A stretch of 64,000 nt of DNA from Aminobacter ciceronei (lineage in GTDB: Bacteria; Pseudomonadota; Alphaproteobacteria; Rhizobiales; Rhizobiaceae): contig NZ_JACJHY010000019.1 of assembly GCF_014138625.1 (NCBI RefSeq), positions 1 to 64,000 of the forward strand. Reading direction: 5' to 3'. Under the pieces are notes generated by a model. It was not told the DNA's origin and did no database searches. It saw only the letters and a list, made by a program, of their open reading frames with translations. The number at the start of each line of letters is the position of its first letter. Within the stretch, counting starts at the first letter, position 1. The position numbers and the translations under genes were made by a program. Below are positions 26,779 to 35,583 of this stretch, in pieces.

Positions 26779-27801
26779 TCAGCTCTTCGGCTCGGACTTC
26801 GAGTCGTAGCGCTTGGTCCATTCCTCGAGGATGGCGTTGCGGTTGTTGGCCGCCCACTCGAAGTCGTTCTTGATCATCCTGGCCTCGATGTCGGCCGGCA
26901 GGTGCTCAACCGGCTTGGCGACGCCGGGCATGGCGACGACCGCATAGCCGACATTGTACATCTCGTTTGCCTTCTTCGAGACCGACCAGTCGAGCAAGGT
27001 CTTGGCAGCCTCTTCCTTGGACGTGCCGGCCACGATTGCCGACGCTTCCATGTCCCAGCCGATGCCTTCTTCGGGGATGATGATATCGATGGGCGCACCC
27101 TCTGCCTTCGACTTGGCGGCGCGGAACTCGAAGGAGATGCCGATTACCGTCTCGCCTGCGGCTGCCATCTTGCACGGCTTGGAGCCCGAATGCGTGTAGG
27201 CGGCAACGTTCTGGTGCAGGCCGTCCATATAGGTCCAGCCGTCCTTGTCGCCGAACAGCTGCAGCCAGCTCGATACGTCGAGGTAGCCGGTGCCTGATGA
27301 CGCCGGGTTTGGCATCACCACGTGGCCTTTGTATTCAGGCTTGGTGAGGTCCTTCCAGCTCTTCGGCGCGGTCAGGCCAAGCTTCTGGCCTTCGATGGTG
27401 TTGAAGCAGATCGAGGCTGCCCAGGCGTCCATGCCGACCCAGCTCGGCGGATTGTCGCTGTCGACGAAATTGGGCTTCAGCTGGTCGGCTCCCTTGGGCG
27501 CGTAGGCTTCCAGCATGCCCTCGGACTTGAGAACCAGAAGCGAGGTGGCGGCGAGGCCCCAGACCACGTCGGCCTGCGGATTGTCCTTCTCAGCGAGCAG
27601 CTTGGCGGTGATGACGCCGGTGGAGTCGCGGATGAAGTTCAGCTTGATGTCGGGATGGTCCTGGTTGAACGTCTCGGCATAACGCTTGAGGTCTTCGGCC
27701 TCGATGGCCGTGTAGACTGTGAGCTCCGTCTCCGCCCAGGCCGCCGATGACATCAGCATCGTCGCAAAGGCGGCAAGCGCGCAGGTTTTCTTCTGGTTCA
27801 T
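26779..27801 (-). CDS. AEP-type ABC transporter substrate-binding protein
   Basis: ATG 27801 (MNQKKTCALAAFATMLMSSA) with GGGAGCC upstream; 340 residues with a cleavable signal peptide ending near AWA-ET. The mature protein starts ELTVYTAIEAEDLKRYAETF, as in ferric-ion-type (extracellular family 1) binding proteins, and includes ADVVWGLAATSLLVLKSEGM and NPASSGTGYLDVSSWLQLFG. Members of this branch associated with phosphonate genes bind 2-aminoethylphosphonate. First gene of a three-gene importer operon. A 131-nt gap separates it from the ATPase gene. Confidence 0.87.
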   Translation of the reverse strand: MNQKKTCALAAFATMLMSSAAWAETELTVYTAIEAEDLKRYAETFNQDHPDIKLNFIRDSTGVITAKLLAEKDNPQADVVWGLAATSLLVLKSEGMLEAYAPKGADQLKPNFVDSDNPPSWVGMDAWAASICFNTIEGQKLGLTAPKSWKDLTKPEYKGHVVMPNPASSGTGYLDVSSWLQLFGDKDGWTYMDGLHQNVAAYTHSGSKPCKMAAAGETVIGISFEFRAAKSKAEGAPIDIIIPEEGIGWDMEASAIVAGTSKEEAAKTLLDWSVSKKANEMYNVGYAVVAMPGVAKPVEHLPADIEARMIKNDFEWAANNRNAILEEWTKRYDSKSEPKS

Positions 27802-28063
27802 TGAAGTGGCTCCCATTTGAATCGCTTAGGCACGTTCTGATTGGGAGAGGTTTTGTCGGGCCGCGTTTTGGCTGTGCCCGTTTGCGCCTCGTCCATGGTC
27901 GATAGTGGGAACGGGCGGTCAATAAGTAAAATCTATTCTTTTTATGATCTGGTAGGCTGAGCTTATGTGATGCACAGGGTTGCTACAGGCATGTGACATG
28001 GCTGCCGCATGCTTGTGCACGGGCGTTGGTTTTTGCACCGAAACGCAAAAGCTTGCCGGCCTG

Positions 28064-28903
28064 TCAGCCTGAGAAGGCGAGTGCGATCACCCCGCCGGCA
28101 ACGATGACGGCTGAAAAGATGCGGGCCTGCCACGGTCGCTCGCCGAATATGAACAGGCCGATGAGGGCTGCGATGATGACGCTCGATTCACGCACGGCCG
28201 AGACCGCGCCCAGGGGCGCGATCGTCTTGGCGTAGATGACGAGGCCGTAGGCGGAGACGGCGCCCAGGCCGCCGACGAGGCCGAGTGTGACGGTCTTGCG
28301 GTCGATCGTGCGTGTCGCCCCGCGCCGGCGGAACAGCACGAACAATGTTACCGGGAACTCGAGCAGGAACAGCCAGCCCATATAGCCGAACGGGCTGTCG
28401 GACAGGCGCACGCCGATGCCGTCGATGACCGAATAGGAGGCGATCAGCACGCCGTTGATGGTGGCTGCACCGACGGCGCGCGGATCGGCATGGGCTGCGC
28501 CGCGCTGGAAGGCGAGGAAGGCAATGCCGAAGGTAATCGCGCCAAGCCCGACCCAGCCTAAGGGCGGCAGAGTCTCGCCGATCATCACATAGGCACCGAA
28601 AGCGACAAGCGCCGGGGCCAGTCCGCGGGCGATGGGATAGACCTGGCTGAGATCACCCAGCCGGTACGACTGGAACAGGAAGACGTAGTAGCCGTAGTGG
28701 ATGACCGTCGACAGGAAGATGTAGATCCAGCTCGCTTGCGACGGTGGCGTGGCGAAGAACGCCAACACGAGCCCGAGCGTGGCATGGGTGGCGGACACTG
28801 CTGCCAGGACGACGGCACGGTCGGTTGCGGCCTTGACGACGGCGTTCCAGCTCGCATGCAGCAAGGCTGCCACCAGCACGATGGTAAGGGCAAAGCCGGA
28901 CAT
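28064..28903 (-). CDS. EamA/DMT-family transporter
   Basis: A 279-residue membrane protein with about ten helices made of two EamA repeats (residues about 3-130 and 145-275). Typical family stretches: LLHASWNAVVKAATDRAVVL, YPIARGLAPALVAFGAYVMI, LGAVSAVRESSVIIAALIGL and FIFGERPWQARIFSAVIVAG. Substrate unknown; the family exports or imports small metabolites. It lies between the AEP importer and a phnY remnant. Some AEP loci may use such exporters, but the sequence does not show it. The upstream ribosome site is weak. Confidence 0.85.
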   Translation of the reverse strand: MSGFALTIVLVAALLHASWNAVVKAATDRAVVLAAVSATHATLGLVLAFFATPPSQASWIYIFLSTVIHYGYYVFLFQSYRLGDLSQVYPIARGLAPALVAFGAYVMIGETLPPLGWVGLGAITFGIAFLAFQRGAAHADPRAVGAATINGVLIASYSVIDGIGVRLSDSPFGYMGWLFLLEFPVTLFVLFRRRGATRTIDRKTVTLGLVGGLGAVSAYGLVIYAKTIAPLGAVSAVRESSVIIAALIGLFIFGERPWQARIFSAVIVAGGVIALAFSG

Positions 28904-28994
28904 GCGTTCAGGCTTTCAGGAAGGTCGCAGGCAAGGGTAGTGTCCCGGTCGAGTACGAGCCGGCGTTAGGCAACAGCATTTCCCCTCCAAGCGC

Positions 28995-29019
28995 ATGAGG
29001 GAGCACCAGGCTCCCTCAT
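28995..29019. terminator. Perfect 10-bp hairpin in the gap after the phnY remnant
   Basis: ATGAGGGAGC (28995-29004) and GCTCCCTCAT (29010-29019) pair perfectly with a 5-nt loop. No T-run is present. It lies 36 nt beyond the remnant's stop on the minus strand. Confidence 0.45.
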
Positions 29020-29054
29020 CGACACTCATCTGATTTGCCGGCTCAAGACAAGGC

Positions 29055-29450
29055 TCAGACCCAGGGCAAAGAGAAGGTCTTGACGTTGGTGAAGCTTTTC
29101 ATCGCTTCGATGACGCCTTCCTTGTAGCCGTTGCCCGAGTCCTTGATCCCGCCAAATGGTGACATCTCGATGCGATATCCCGAGACTTCCCAGATATTCA
29201 CCGTGCCAACCTGCAGGCCGGCGATGTATTTCTGCATGCGGCGGAAATCGTTGGTGCAGACGCCTGAGCAGAGGCCGAAGGTGGTGCAGCGATCGGCTCG
29301 TCGCCCGAGTTCTTGGTCGCGCCGGCGACAGCCGAATCGGCCGCCTTGGCGACATCGACATCGGACAGTTCGTTGAGGCTGATCGGTGGTAGTTACCGCC
29401 GAGTTCCTGCACCTTGCACCTGTAGCCGGCAGTGCGGGTCGGCTGGCGGC
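29055..29450 (-). pseudogene. Remnant of a second phosphonoacetaldehyde dehydrogenase gene (phnY)
   Basis: The segment 29065-29288 matches the 3' end of intact phnY (40427-40650) almost base for base, with only about a dozen mismatches by eye. It encodes the same C-terminus, including [20 protein letters not shown] and [20 protein letters not shown], ending in SLPWV and a stop at 29055. Upstream, 29296-29450 resembles phnY 41008-41150 at clearly lower identity (GAGTTCTTGGT, ATCGGCCGCCTTGGCGA, TGTAGCCGGC landmarks), and the roughly 360 bp that should lie between are missing. Frames are broken, the 5' half is absent, and no start is visible, so it cannot make an active enzyme. It lies directly behind the permease gene at 29506. 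Confidence 0.85.
29065..29288 (-). repeat. Left copy of the direct repeat flanking the hyu/ABC block
   Basis: About 224 bp nearly identical to 40427-40650 in the same orientation, offset 11362 bp. Together the copies bracket the hyuA/hyuB, polyamine-type ABC and LuxR genes. Confidence 0.85.
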
Positions 29451-29505
29451 ATCGATCGGTTCATCAACACAGCCAGTCTCCGCAAAGCGGCGGGCCGACC
29501 GTGCT

Positions 29506-30309
29506 CTACCGCAGTTTGCGATCCTTGGCTTGCGCTGCCAGCAGCACGAACGACACCGCCAATATCGAAGCCAGGAAGATCGAGCCCGACAGGGCATAGA
29601 TCGTCGGCGAGGCGCCTGAGTTCATCTTGCCGAACATCGCCAATGGCAGCGTGTTCTGCCGTCCGACCAGATAGAAGGCCCGGCCGAATTCGTTCAGCGA
29701 CAGCAGGAACGAGAAGATGAAGGCAGCCACCAGGCCTGGCTTGATCAGTGGCAATGTCACGTCGACCAGCTGCCGCCACCAGGAAGCGCCGAGATCGGAC
29801 GCGGCAAGCAGGTAAGAACGCCTCACGGCTGCCATGCTGGTGAGGATGACGGTGAAGGCGAATGGCAGCGCCCATAACAGATGGCTCGCAGCCACCGTGC
29901 CCCAGAACGGCTTCAGTCCGATGCGCCCGAAGATCACCGAAAGCGACAGGCCCTGGATGATCCCTGGAACGAACATCGGCAACAGCACGAACATGAACCA
30001 GCGCGAGCGCCATTTGCCGAGATCCATATAGGCCAGAGCCGACAACAGCGCGAGACCGGTTGCCACCAGCGCGGTGATGGTCGCGACCAGAAGGGATTCC
30101 TGCAATGCGCTGATCAGGGTGCGTTCCTTGGCGAGCGCGAAATACCAGGTCAGGCTGATGTCGGACAGCGGCGGCAGAGCGGGCTGCAGCGCCGGATTGA
30201 ACGACACCGCCACCAGGTAGAGCGGCGGCAGATAGATGATCGCCAGCCCTATGGCAGTCATCAGCCAGATGGCGGCCTTAAGCGGGCGGCTTTCGAAACC
30301 GGCTACCAT
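29506..30309 (-). CDS. ABC transporter permease, PotC-like
   Basis: ATG 30309 ([20 protein letters not shown]), overlapping the upstream permease by 7 nt; 267 residues, six helices. The EAA-type loop is [20 protein letters not shown]. It belongs to the spermidine/putrescine class (PotC/YdcV type) and pairs with the preceding PotB-like permease. It is the last gene of the operon hyuB-hyuA-ATPase-SBP-permease-permease read on the minus strand; the phnY remnant follows within about 60 nt. Confidence 0.9.
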   Translation of the reverse strand: MVAGFESRPLKAAIWLMTAIGLAIIYLPPLYLVAVSFNPALQPALPPLSDISLTWYFALAKERTLISALQESLLVATITALVATGLALLSALAYMDLGKWRSRWFMFVLLPMFVPGIIQGLSLSVIFGRIGLKPFWGTVAASHLLWALPFAFTVILTSMAAVRRSYLLAASDLGASWWRQLVDVTLPLIKPGLVAAFIFSFLLSLNEFGRAFYLVGRQNTLPLAMFGKMNSGASPTIYALSGSIFLASILAVSFVLLAAQAKDRKLR

Positions 30310-31160
30310 GTGAATCCCTCGAACAGGCTGGTCAGCTTGAACAGTCGGTTGCCGATGAAAATCAGTCCGAACAGGATGATCAGCACCAGGGTCGAGATTG
30401 CGAAGGCCAGCGGGAAGTTCACAACCCGCATGACGTCGTTGATCATCACCGAGATCATCGATGCGGCCGCACCGCCGAGCATCTGCACTTCTGTGGCCGA
30501 GCCCGCCGCCATGACGAAGACGAAGAGGAACCCGGCAAATATGCCGGCTTGGGTCAGTGGCAGCAGGACGGAGCGGAAGGTCCGCCAGAAGCCGGCGCCG
30601 AGATCCTGGCTGGCGGCGAGCAGCGATGGCTCGACGCGTTGCATCGACAGGATCAGCGGAAAGATGACGAAGGGCAGATATGAGGCGACGAGGCCGACAT
30701 TGACGGCAAAATTGGAGAACAGCAGCCAGTCCAGCGGCTGGTCGACGATCCCGAGATCCATCAGCCAGCCATTGATAAGGCCGTTGCGGCCGAGCACGAG
30801 CCGCCAGGAAAAGGCGCGGATCATGTATGAGGTGAAGAACGGAATGGTGAACAGCGCCATCAGCAGCAGCGCAGTCCGCCTGCTTGCCAGAAAATGCACT
30901 GCCATCGCGGCGGGATAGCCGATGACGACGCATATCGCGGCGGTCAGGAACGCCTTACCCAGCGATCCCAAGATGACGCTCCAGCGCCCGGCCTCGAGGA
31001 TCGCTGCATAGCCGGCCAGACTGAACTCCGGCCTGATCCAGTAGGTCGCGGGATCCCAGGTCCAGAAACTCCAGACGAGGATGACGATCAGAGGCACGAA
31101 GCCCAGCAGCAGCACGATGAGTGCGGTGGGGAGTGCAAGTAGAAGGCCGGGCGATTTCAT
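30303..31160 (-). CDS. ABC transporter permease, PotB-like
   Basis: ATG 31160 (MKSPGLLLALPTALIVLLLG) with GGAAACC upstream; 285 residues, six helices. The EAA loop is PSLLAASQDLGAGFWRTFRS. It overlaps the next permease by 7 nt. Spermidine/putrescine-type importer subunit; the actual substrate is not known and may be linked to the hydantoinase-type enzyme encoded upstream. Confidence 0.9.
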   Translation of the reverse strand: MKSPGLLLALPTALIVLLLGFVPLIVILVWSFWTWDPATYWIRPEFSLAGYAAILEAGRWSVILGSLGKAFLTAAICVVIGYPAAMAVHFLASRRTALLLMALFTIPFFTSYMIRAFSWRLVLGRNGLINGWLMDLGIVDQPLDWLLFSNFAVNVGLVASYLPFVIFPLILSMQRVEPSLLAASQDLGAGFWRTFRSVLLPLTQAGIFAGFLFVFVMAAGSATEVQMLGGAAASMISVMINDVMRVVNFPLAFAISTLVLIILFGLIFIGNRLFKLTSLFEGFTW

Positions 31161-31217
31161 CTGGTTTCCAGAAAAAGGCGGGGGAGCGCGAACCGCTCCC
31201 GCCGCTGTTGGTCGCAA

Positions 31218-32390
31218 TCAGGCGTTACGCAGCTTCTGCCACCATTCTTCGTAGAGCTGGAAATTGTCCGGGCGCGTGTTCTGCCAGGCTACCTTGCCGC
31301 TAAACTTAGCTTTGACGTGCTCGGCCAGTGCCTTGACCTTTGACGGGTCGAACTGGCTCGCATTTGCCTCGGCGTAGGCAACATTGCGATCGCTCGGCAC
31401 GACGTAGCCGCGCTGTTCGCCAAGCGTGCAGCCATAGAAGCCGTCGAGCAGCCAATTGGCGAGCTTGTGGGCGTCGTCGCCAAGGCCGCGGTCGACCGCG
31501 CCTTTCAGCAGAACGAGGTTGTTGCCCCAGCCTTCGTAGCCTTCGACGGGTGCGGCGTACTCGACCTGCAGACCGCGCTTGCGACCTTCGTAGACGATGG
31601 GCTCCCACCCGGTCATGGCCAGCACCTCGCCATCGCCGACAAGCTGCACACCTTGCTCCCAGCCGCTCCAGAAGGTGCGGAACTGGCCATCCTTCTTGTG
31701 CTTGATGAGGAACTCCATCACCAGGCCAAGCTCGTCCGCGGTCAGGTTGCCCGGATTGCCGATCTTCTGGTTTTCCGTCTCTTTCAGGTACATGGCTGCA
31801 AAGACGGCGCTGTTGATCCAGGCGTCTTCCATTGCCACTTGGCCCTTCAGCTTCGGATCGAAGATGACGCCGTAGCTGTCGACCTTACCCAGCTTGTCGG
31901 GGCGATAGATGATCGAGTCGGCGTTGATGACGGCAGGCAGGCCGTACTGCTTTCCGTCATGGTGCAGGTAGGGGATGTCTTTTGCCCACTGCCAGACGCT
32001 TTCGTAGTTGGGGATCTTCGACAGGTCCCAGGGAACGATTGCGCCCTGGACAGCGAGTTCCTTCTCGGCGCCGCCCTGCAGGCCACCCATATCGAAGAGG
32101 TCGTTTGCGTTGCCGGCGACAAGTCGCGCGACGGCAGGGCCGGGGTCGTTGCCATTGTCTGTGAAGGCAACGTTCAGGCCCGCATCGTCAGCTGCCCGCG
32201 ACCAGGCGTCGCCGACATCAAGCGTGCCGGTCGCCCAGAATGCCAGATCGCCCGCGGCCAGTGCCGACATCGGCTGAAACATGGATCCGGCCGCCAATGC
32301 CGCACCTCCCGCCCCGAGCGTCTTGAGCAATTGACGTCGGCTGATGTTGCTCGCCATCGCGCCGTTCAAGGAATTCATGCTGTTTGTCAT
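31218..32390 (-). CDS. ABC transporter substrate-binding protein with Tat signal
   Basis: ATG 32390 (MTNSMNSLNGAMASNISRRQ) with AAGGGG upstream; 390 residues. The N-terminal SRRQLLKTLGAGGAALAAGS is a twin-arginine export signal, so the protein is probably exported folded. The body is PotD/PotF-like (AFWATGTLDVGDAW, PAVARLVAGNANDLFDMGGL, WEQGVQLVGDGEVLAMTGWE, ANWLLDGFYGCTLGEQRGYV). It binds a small, probably nitrogenous, solute in the periplasm. The frame continues upstream to 32750, but those codons overlap the ATPase gene. Confidence 0.9.
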   Translation of the reverse strand: MTNSMNSLNGAMASNISRRQLLKTLGAGGAALAAGSMFQPMSALAAGDLAFWATGTLDVGDAWSRAADDAGLNVAFTDNGNDPGPAVARLVAGNANDLFDMGGLQGGAEKELAVQGAIVPWDLSKIPNYESVWQWAKDIPYLHHDGKQYGLPAVINADSIIYRPDKLGKVDSYGVIFDPKLKGQVAMEDAWINSAVFAAMYLKETENQKIGNPGNLTADELGLVMEFLIKHKKDGQFRTFWSGWEQGVQLVGDGEVLAMTGWEPIVYEGRKRGLQVEYAAPVEGYEGWGNNLVLLKGAVDRGLGDDAHKLANWLLDGFYGCTLGEQRGYVVPSDRNVAYAEANASQFDPSKVKALAEHVKAKFSGKVAWQNTRPDNFQLYEEWWQKLRNA

Positions 32391-32454
32391 CGCGTTACCC
32401 CTTCTTTTTATGAAGATCTTCTCAGGATGATCAGGTGTCACGGTTCGCCGCAGT

Positions 32455-33525
32455 TCAGGATGCGGGCACGGGCACCAAGGCACCTCCGGCGAATTCGAGC
32501 CGCACCGGATTGCCCGGTTCGGGCCAGGCGTCGGCGAACTCGACCGGGATTTCGGCGTCGAGCTTCTGGCCATCGCCGAGCTCAAGATAGAAGTCGAAGA
32601 ACCGGCCGCGGAACTGGCGTCCGGCCACGGTCGCTGCAAGTGAGCTTCCGGGCGCTGCATGCACGTTCGCGAGCGAAATGCGGTCGGGACGAACCGCCAG
32701 GAGTCCCATTTCCCCGACGTCGCGAGCGCCTGGCAGAACCAGTCGCTCACCGGCTATGACAGCGACTGTGTCGCCGCCGCTGCGTTCGAGCCTTTCAGGC
32801 TTGAGGACGCGTTCCATGCCGACGAAGCGTGCGACGAAATCATTGGCGGGAGCGGCAAAGAAGTCGGCCGGCCGTCCGACCTGCTCGAGCCTGCCCTTAT
32901 GCATGATGGCCATACGGTCGCTGAGGCTCAGCGCTTCGTCCTGATTGTGGGTGACCAGCACGAAGGTCGAACCGGTCCGCTTGTGCAGCCTGCCGAATTC
33001 GTCGCGCATCTGCTGGCGCAGTCTTTCGTCGAGTCCGGTCAAGGGCTCGTCGAGAAGCAGGATGCCCGGCTCCATGACGAGCGCGCGTGCCAGAGCGACC
33101 CGCTGCCGTTGCCCGCCAGAGAGCAGGTTGACGTTGCGTTCGGCAAATCCTGCCAGATCGACCAGGGCAAGCGTGCCGTCCACGCGTTTCTTGCGTTCAG
33201 CGGCAGCCACACCCTTCACCTTCAGCCCGTAGGCGACGTTGTCGCCCACGGTCATGTGGGGAAACAAAGCGAGGTCTTGGAAGACGGTATTTGACGGGCG
33301 GCGGTTGGCCGGCAGGTCGGTAACGTCCTGCCCATCAAACAGGACACGGCCGGTGGTGGGGCGATCAAACCCCCCGATCAGTTTAAGCAGCGTGCTTTTT
33401 CCCGAACCCGACGAGCCGAGCAATGTGAAGAATTCGCCGGCCTCGATCTTGAGACCCACGCGCTCCAGGGCTTTGACCGTGCCAAAGGTCCTGGTTACGT
33501 CGTCAATTCCAATCGAGATGGCCAT
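32455..33525 (-). CDS. ABC transporter ATP-binding protein, PotA-like
   Basis: A 356-residue protein. Walker A GSSGSGKSTL, Q-loop NTVFQDLALFP, signature LLSGGQRQRVALA, Walker B ILLLDEPLTGLD, switch His in LVTHNQDEA; C-terminal TOBE domain (LLAVRPDRISLA). It starts 3 nt after the hyuA stop, so the enzyme and transporter genes form one operon. Confidence 0.93.
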   Translation of the reverse strand: MAISIGIDDVTRTFGTVKALERVGLKIEAGEFFTLLGSSGSGKSTLLKLIGGFDRPTTGRVLFDGQDVTDLPANRRPSNTVFQDLALFPHMTVGDNVAYGLKVKGVAAAERKKRVDGTLALVDLAGFAERNVNLLSGGQRQRVALARALVMEPGILLLDEPLTGLDERLRQQMRDEFGRLHKRTGSTFVLVTHNQDEALSLSDRMAIMHKGRLEQVGRPADFFAAPANDFVARFVGMERVLKPERLERSGGDTVAVIAGERLVLPGARDVGEMGLLAVRPDRISLANVHAAPGSSLAATVAGRQFRGRFFDFYLELGDGQKLDAEIPVEFADAWPEPGNPVRLEFAGGALVPVPAS

Positions 33526-33528
33526 GGA

Positions 33529-35583
33529 CTAGCGGACCTCTTCGGTGATTACCATGATGCCCCGGTCGGTGACCTCCAGGACTTGCCCTGCATGCACGAG
33601 CGTTGTCGTGGTGGGCTCCTCGACAAGCAGCGGGCCACTCAGACGCTCACCGCAGGGCAGGCCGTTACGATCATAGACAGCGCATGATTTCCAGCCGCCA
33701 TCGTTGCCGAAATAGACTTTGCGTTCGCCCTTTCGTGCCTTGGCGACAGTGCGGCCGTCATTGTCGATCGGCGGGCAGTCGATGACGTTGCCGGCGATCT
33801 CGGCCTGAAGATGCAGGTTCGTCACCTCGATGCGTGCATCGGGCAGGCGGAACGAATAGGCGGTCTCGTGAGCACTGTGGAAAGCCTCGGCGAAATCGAC
33901 CAGTTGCATCGACGGTGTGAACCGGGTCGATACGCTGTGCTCCTGTCCGTGATAGCGCATTTCGACCGTGTAGCTGAAGGTGACGCCGTCCGTGTTGTCG
34001 CGGTCGAAATAGGAAAGCGCCTCGCCTTCCATGTCGGTGAAGAGCTTGGCCAGTTCGCCGAGCGACGAGGCGACGAGCGGCGAAAACCACGTCTTGCGAA
34101 TGTCGGCGCGTGGATGCGCGGCCAGCATGCCCCAGGCCGAGAAGATGCCCGAATGCGGTGGTATGATGATCGACTTGGCGTTGAGTTCGCGACCAAGGCG
34201 AGCGCCCAACATCGGCCCGGCGCCGCCGCTGACGACCAGAGCAAGATCGCGTGGGTCGTGACCGCGCTGGACGGTAACCAGCTTCAGCGCATTGATCATG
34301 TTGGACTCGGCAACGTCGATGATGGCCTGGGCGACGTCGTCCACCGACAGGCCGAGCGGTCCGGCCAGCCCGGCGATTGCCTGCTGTGCGAGTTCGACGT
34401 CGAGGGTCATGGCGCCTTCGGCGAATGCGGCAGGGTCGAGCAGCCCGATGGCCACCTTGGCATCAGTGACAGTCGGCTCGGTTCCGCCTAGTCCGTAGCA
34501 GGCAGGTCCGGGCGCGGAGCCGGCACTTTTCGGGCCAACCCGCAGGCCGCCGGCAGCGTCGATCCAGGCGATCGAGCCTCCGCCCGAGCCTATCTCGACG
34601 ATGTCGACCACCGGCACCTGGACCGGGTAGCCGGGGAAGGTACGGGCCCATTCGAGCTTGTATTCAGCATCGAGATTGGGCTTGCCGTCACGGATGAGCG
34701 TGCATTTTGCCGTGGTGCCGCCAACGTCGAGATAAAGCACATCCCTTTCGCCGAGGATCGCACCAATCCTTGCTGCGCCGGCCGCGCCGCCCGAAGGACC
34801 TGATTCGACGAGGGTCAGCGGACTGGCGACGGCTTGCGAGAACGTTGCGACCCCGCCATTCGACAGCATGGCATAATAGGCCGAATACACGCCCTTGGCG
34901 GCAAGCGCCTTTTCGAGGTTGGCGAAGTAGCGCTGGATGATCGGCTGCACATAAGCGTTGAGGGCAACCGTGTTGGTGCGCTCATACTCGCGCCATTGCC
35001 GCGAGATCTCGTAGCTGGCGCAGACGGTGACATCAGGCAGCAGGTCGCGCAACAGCTCGGCGCAGCGCTTCTCATGATCCGGATGGGCGTAGCTGTGCAG
35101 GAAGATGACCGCTACGGCCTCAACTCCCTCTTCAAGGAACAGGCGCGCAGCCTCGCGCACGTCGTCTTCATTGAGCGGTTCGATGACCCGTCCGTCCGCG
35201 CCAACCCGTTCGCGGACCTCGGTCCGCAGCTTCCTGGGGATGAACGGTTCGGGGCTGTGGAACTGCAGATTGTAGAGGTCCGGGCGGTTGCCTCGGCCGA
35301 TCTCGAGCACGTCGCGGAACCCGGCTGTGGTGACGAGGGCGGTCCTGACGCCCTTGCGTTCGGTGATCGCGTTGATCACCGTCGTTCCGCCATGGGCGAA
35401 GAACCGGACCTTGTCTGTGTCCAGGCCGCTGGCACTCTCTGCGCGGTCGATCACGTCGAGCACGCCGATCGACTGGTCCTGCGGAGTGGTCAGGCTCTTT
35501 GAGGTGAAGACCTTGCCCGTCTTCTCGTCATATCCGACGAGATCGGTGAAGGTGCCGCCGACATCGGTTGCAAGTCTGATCAT
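33529..35583 (-). CDS. hyuA: Hydantoinase/oxoprolinase subunit A
   Basis: A 684-residue protein. The N-terminal ATP-type motif TDVGGTFTDLVGYDEKTGKV and the second DVGGTTAKCTLI (about residues 284-295) are typical of HyuA, the ATP-binding subunit of N-methylhydantoinase/5-oxoprolinase/acetone carboxylase-type enzymes. The central region holds GSGGGSIAWIDAAGGLRVGP. ATG 35583 overlaps the hyuB stop in ATGA. With HyuB it forms an ATP-dependent cyclic amide hydrolase or related carboxylase; sequence alone does not settle which. The adjacent polyamine-type ABC importer probably brings in the substrate. Confidence 0.9.
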   Translation of the reverse strand: MIRLATDVGGTFTDLVGYDEKTGKVFTSKSLTTPQDQSIGVLDVIDRAESASGLDTDKVRFFAHGGTTVINAITERKGVRTALVTTAGFRDVLEIGRGNRPDLYNLQFHSPEPFIPRKLRTEVRERVGADGRVIEPLNEDDVREAARLFLEEGVEAVAVIFLHSYAHPDHEKRCAELLRDLLPDVTVCASYEISRQWREYERTNTVALNAYVQPIIQRYFANLEKALAAKGVYSAYYAMLSNGGVATFSQAVASPLTLVESGPSGGAAGAARIGAILGERDVLYLDVGGTTAKCTLIRDGKPNLDAEYKLEWARTFPGYPVQVPVVDIVEIGSGGGSIAWIDAAGGLRVGPKSAGSAPGPACYGLGGTEPTVTDAKVAIGLLDPAAFAEGAMTLDVELAQQAIAGLAGPLGLSVDDVAQAIIDVAESNMINALKLVTVQRGHDPRDLALVVSGGAGPMLGARLGRELNAKSIIIPPHSGIFSAWGMLAAHPRADIRKTWFSPLVASSLGELAKLFTDMEGEALSYFDRDNTDGVTFSYTVEMRYHGQEHSVSTRFTPSMQLVDFAEAFHSAHETAYSFRLPDARIEVTNLHLQAEIAGNVIDCPPIDNDGRTVAKARKGERKVYFGNDGGWKSCAVYDRNGLPCGERLSGPLLVEEPTTTTLVHAGQVLEVTDRGIMVITEEVR

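Noticed and set aside
28981-29054. Insertion-sequence end or integrase attachment site beside the phnY remnant
   Set aside because: The hairpin at 28995-29019 is not repeated at the other side of the block, and no transposase or integrase gene is present; only the phnY homology is shared.
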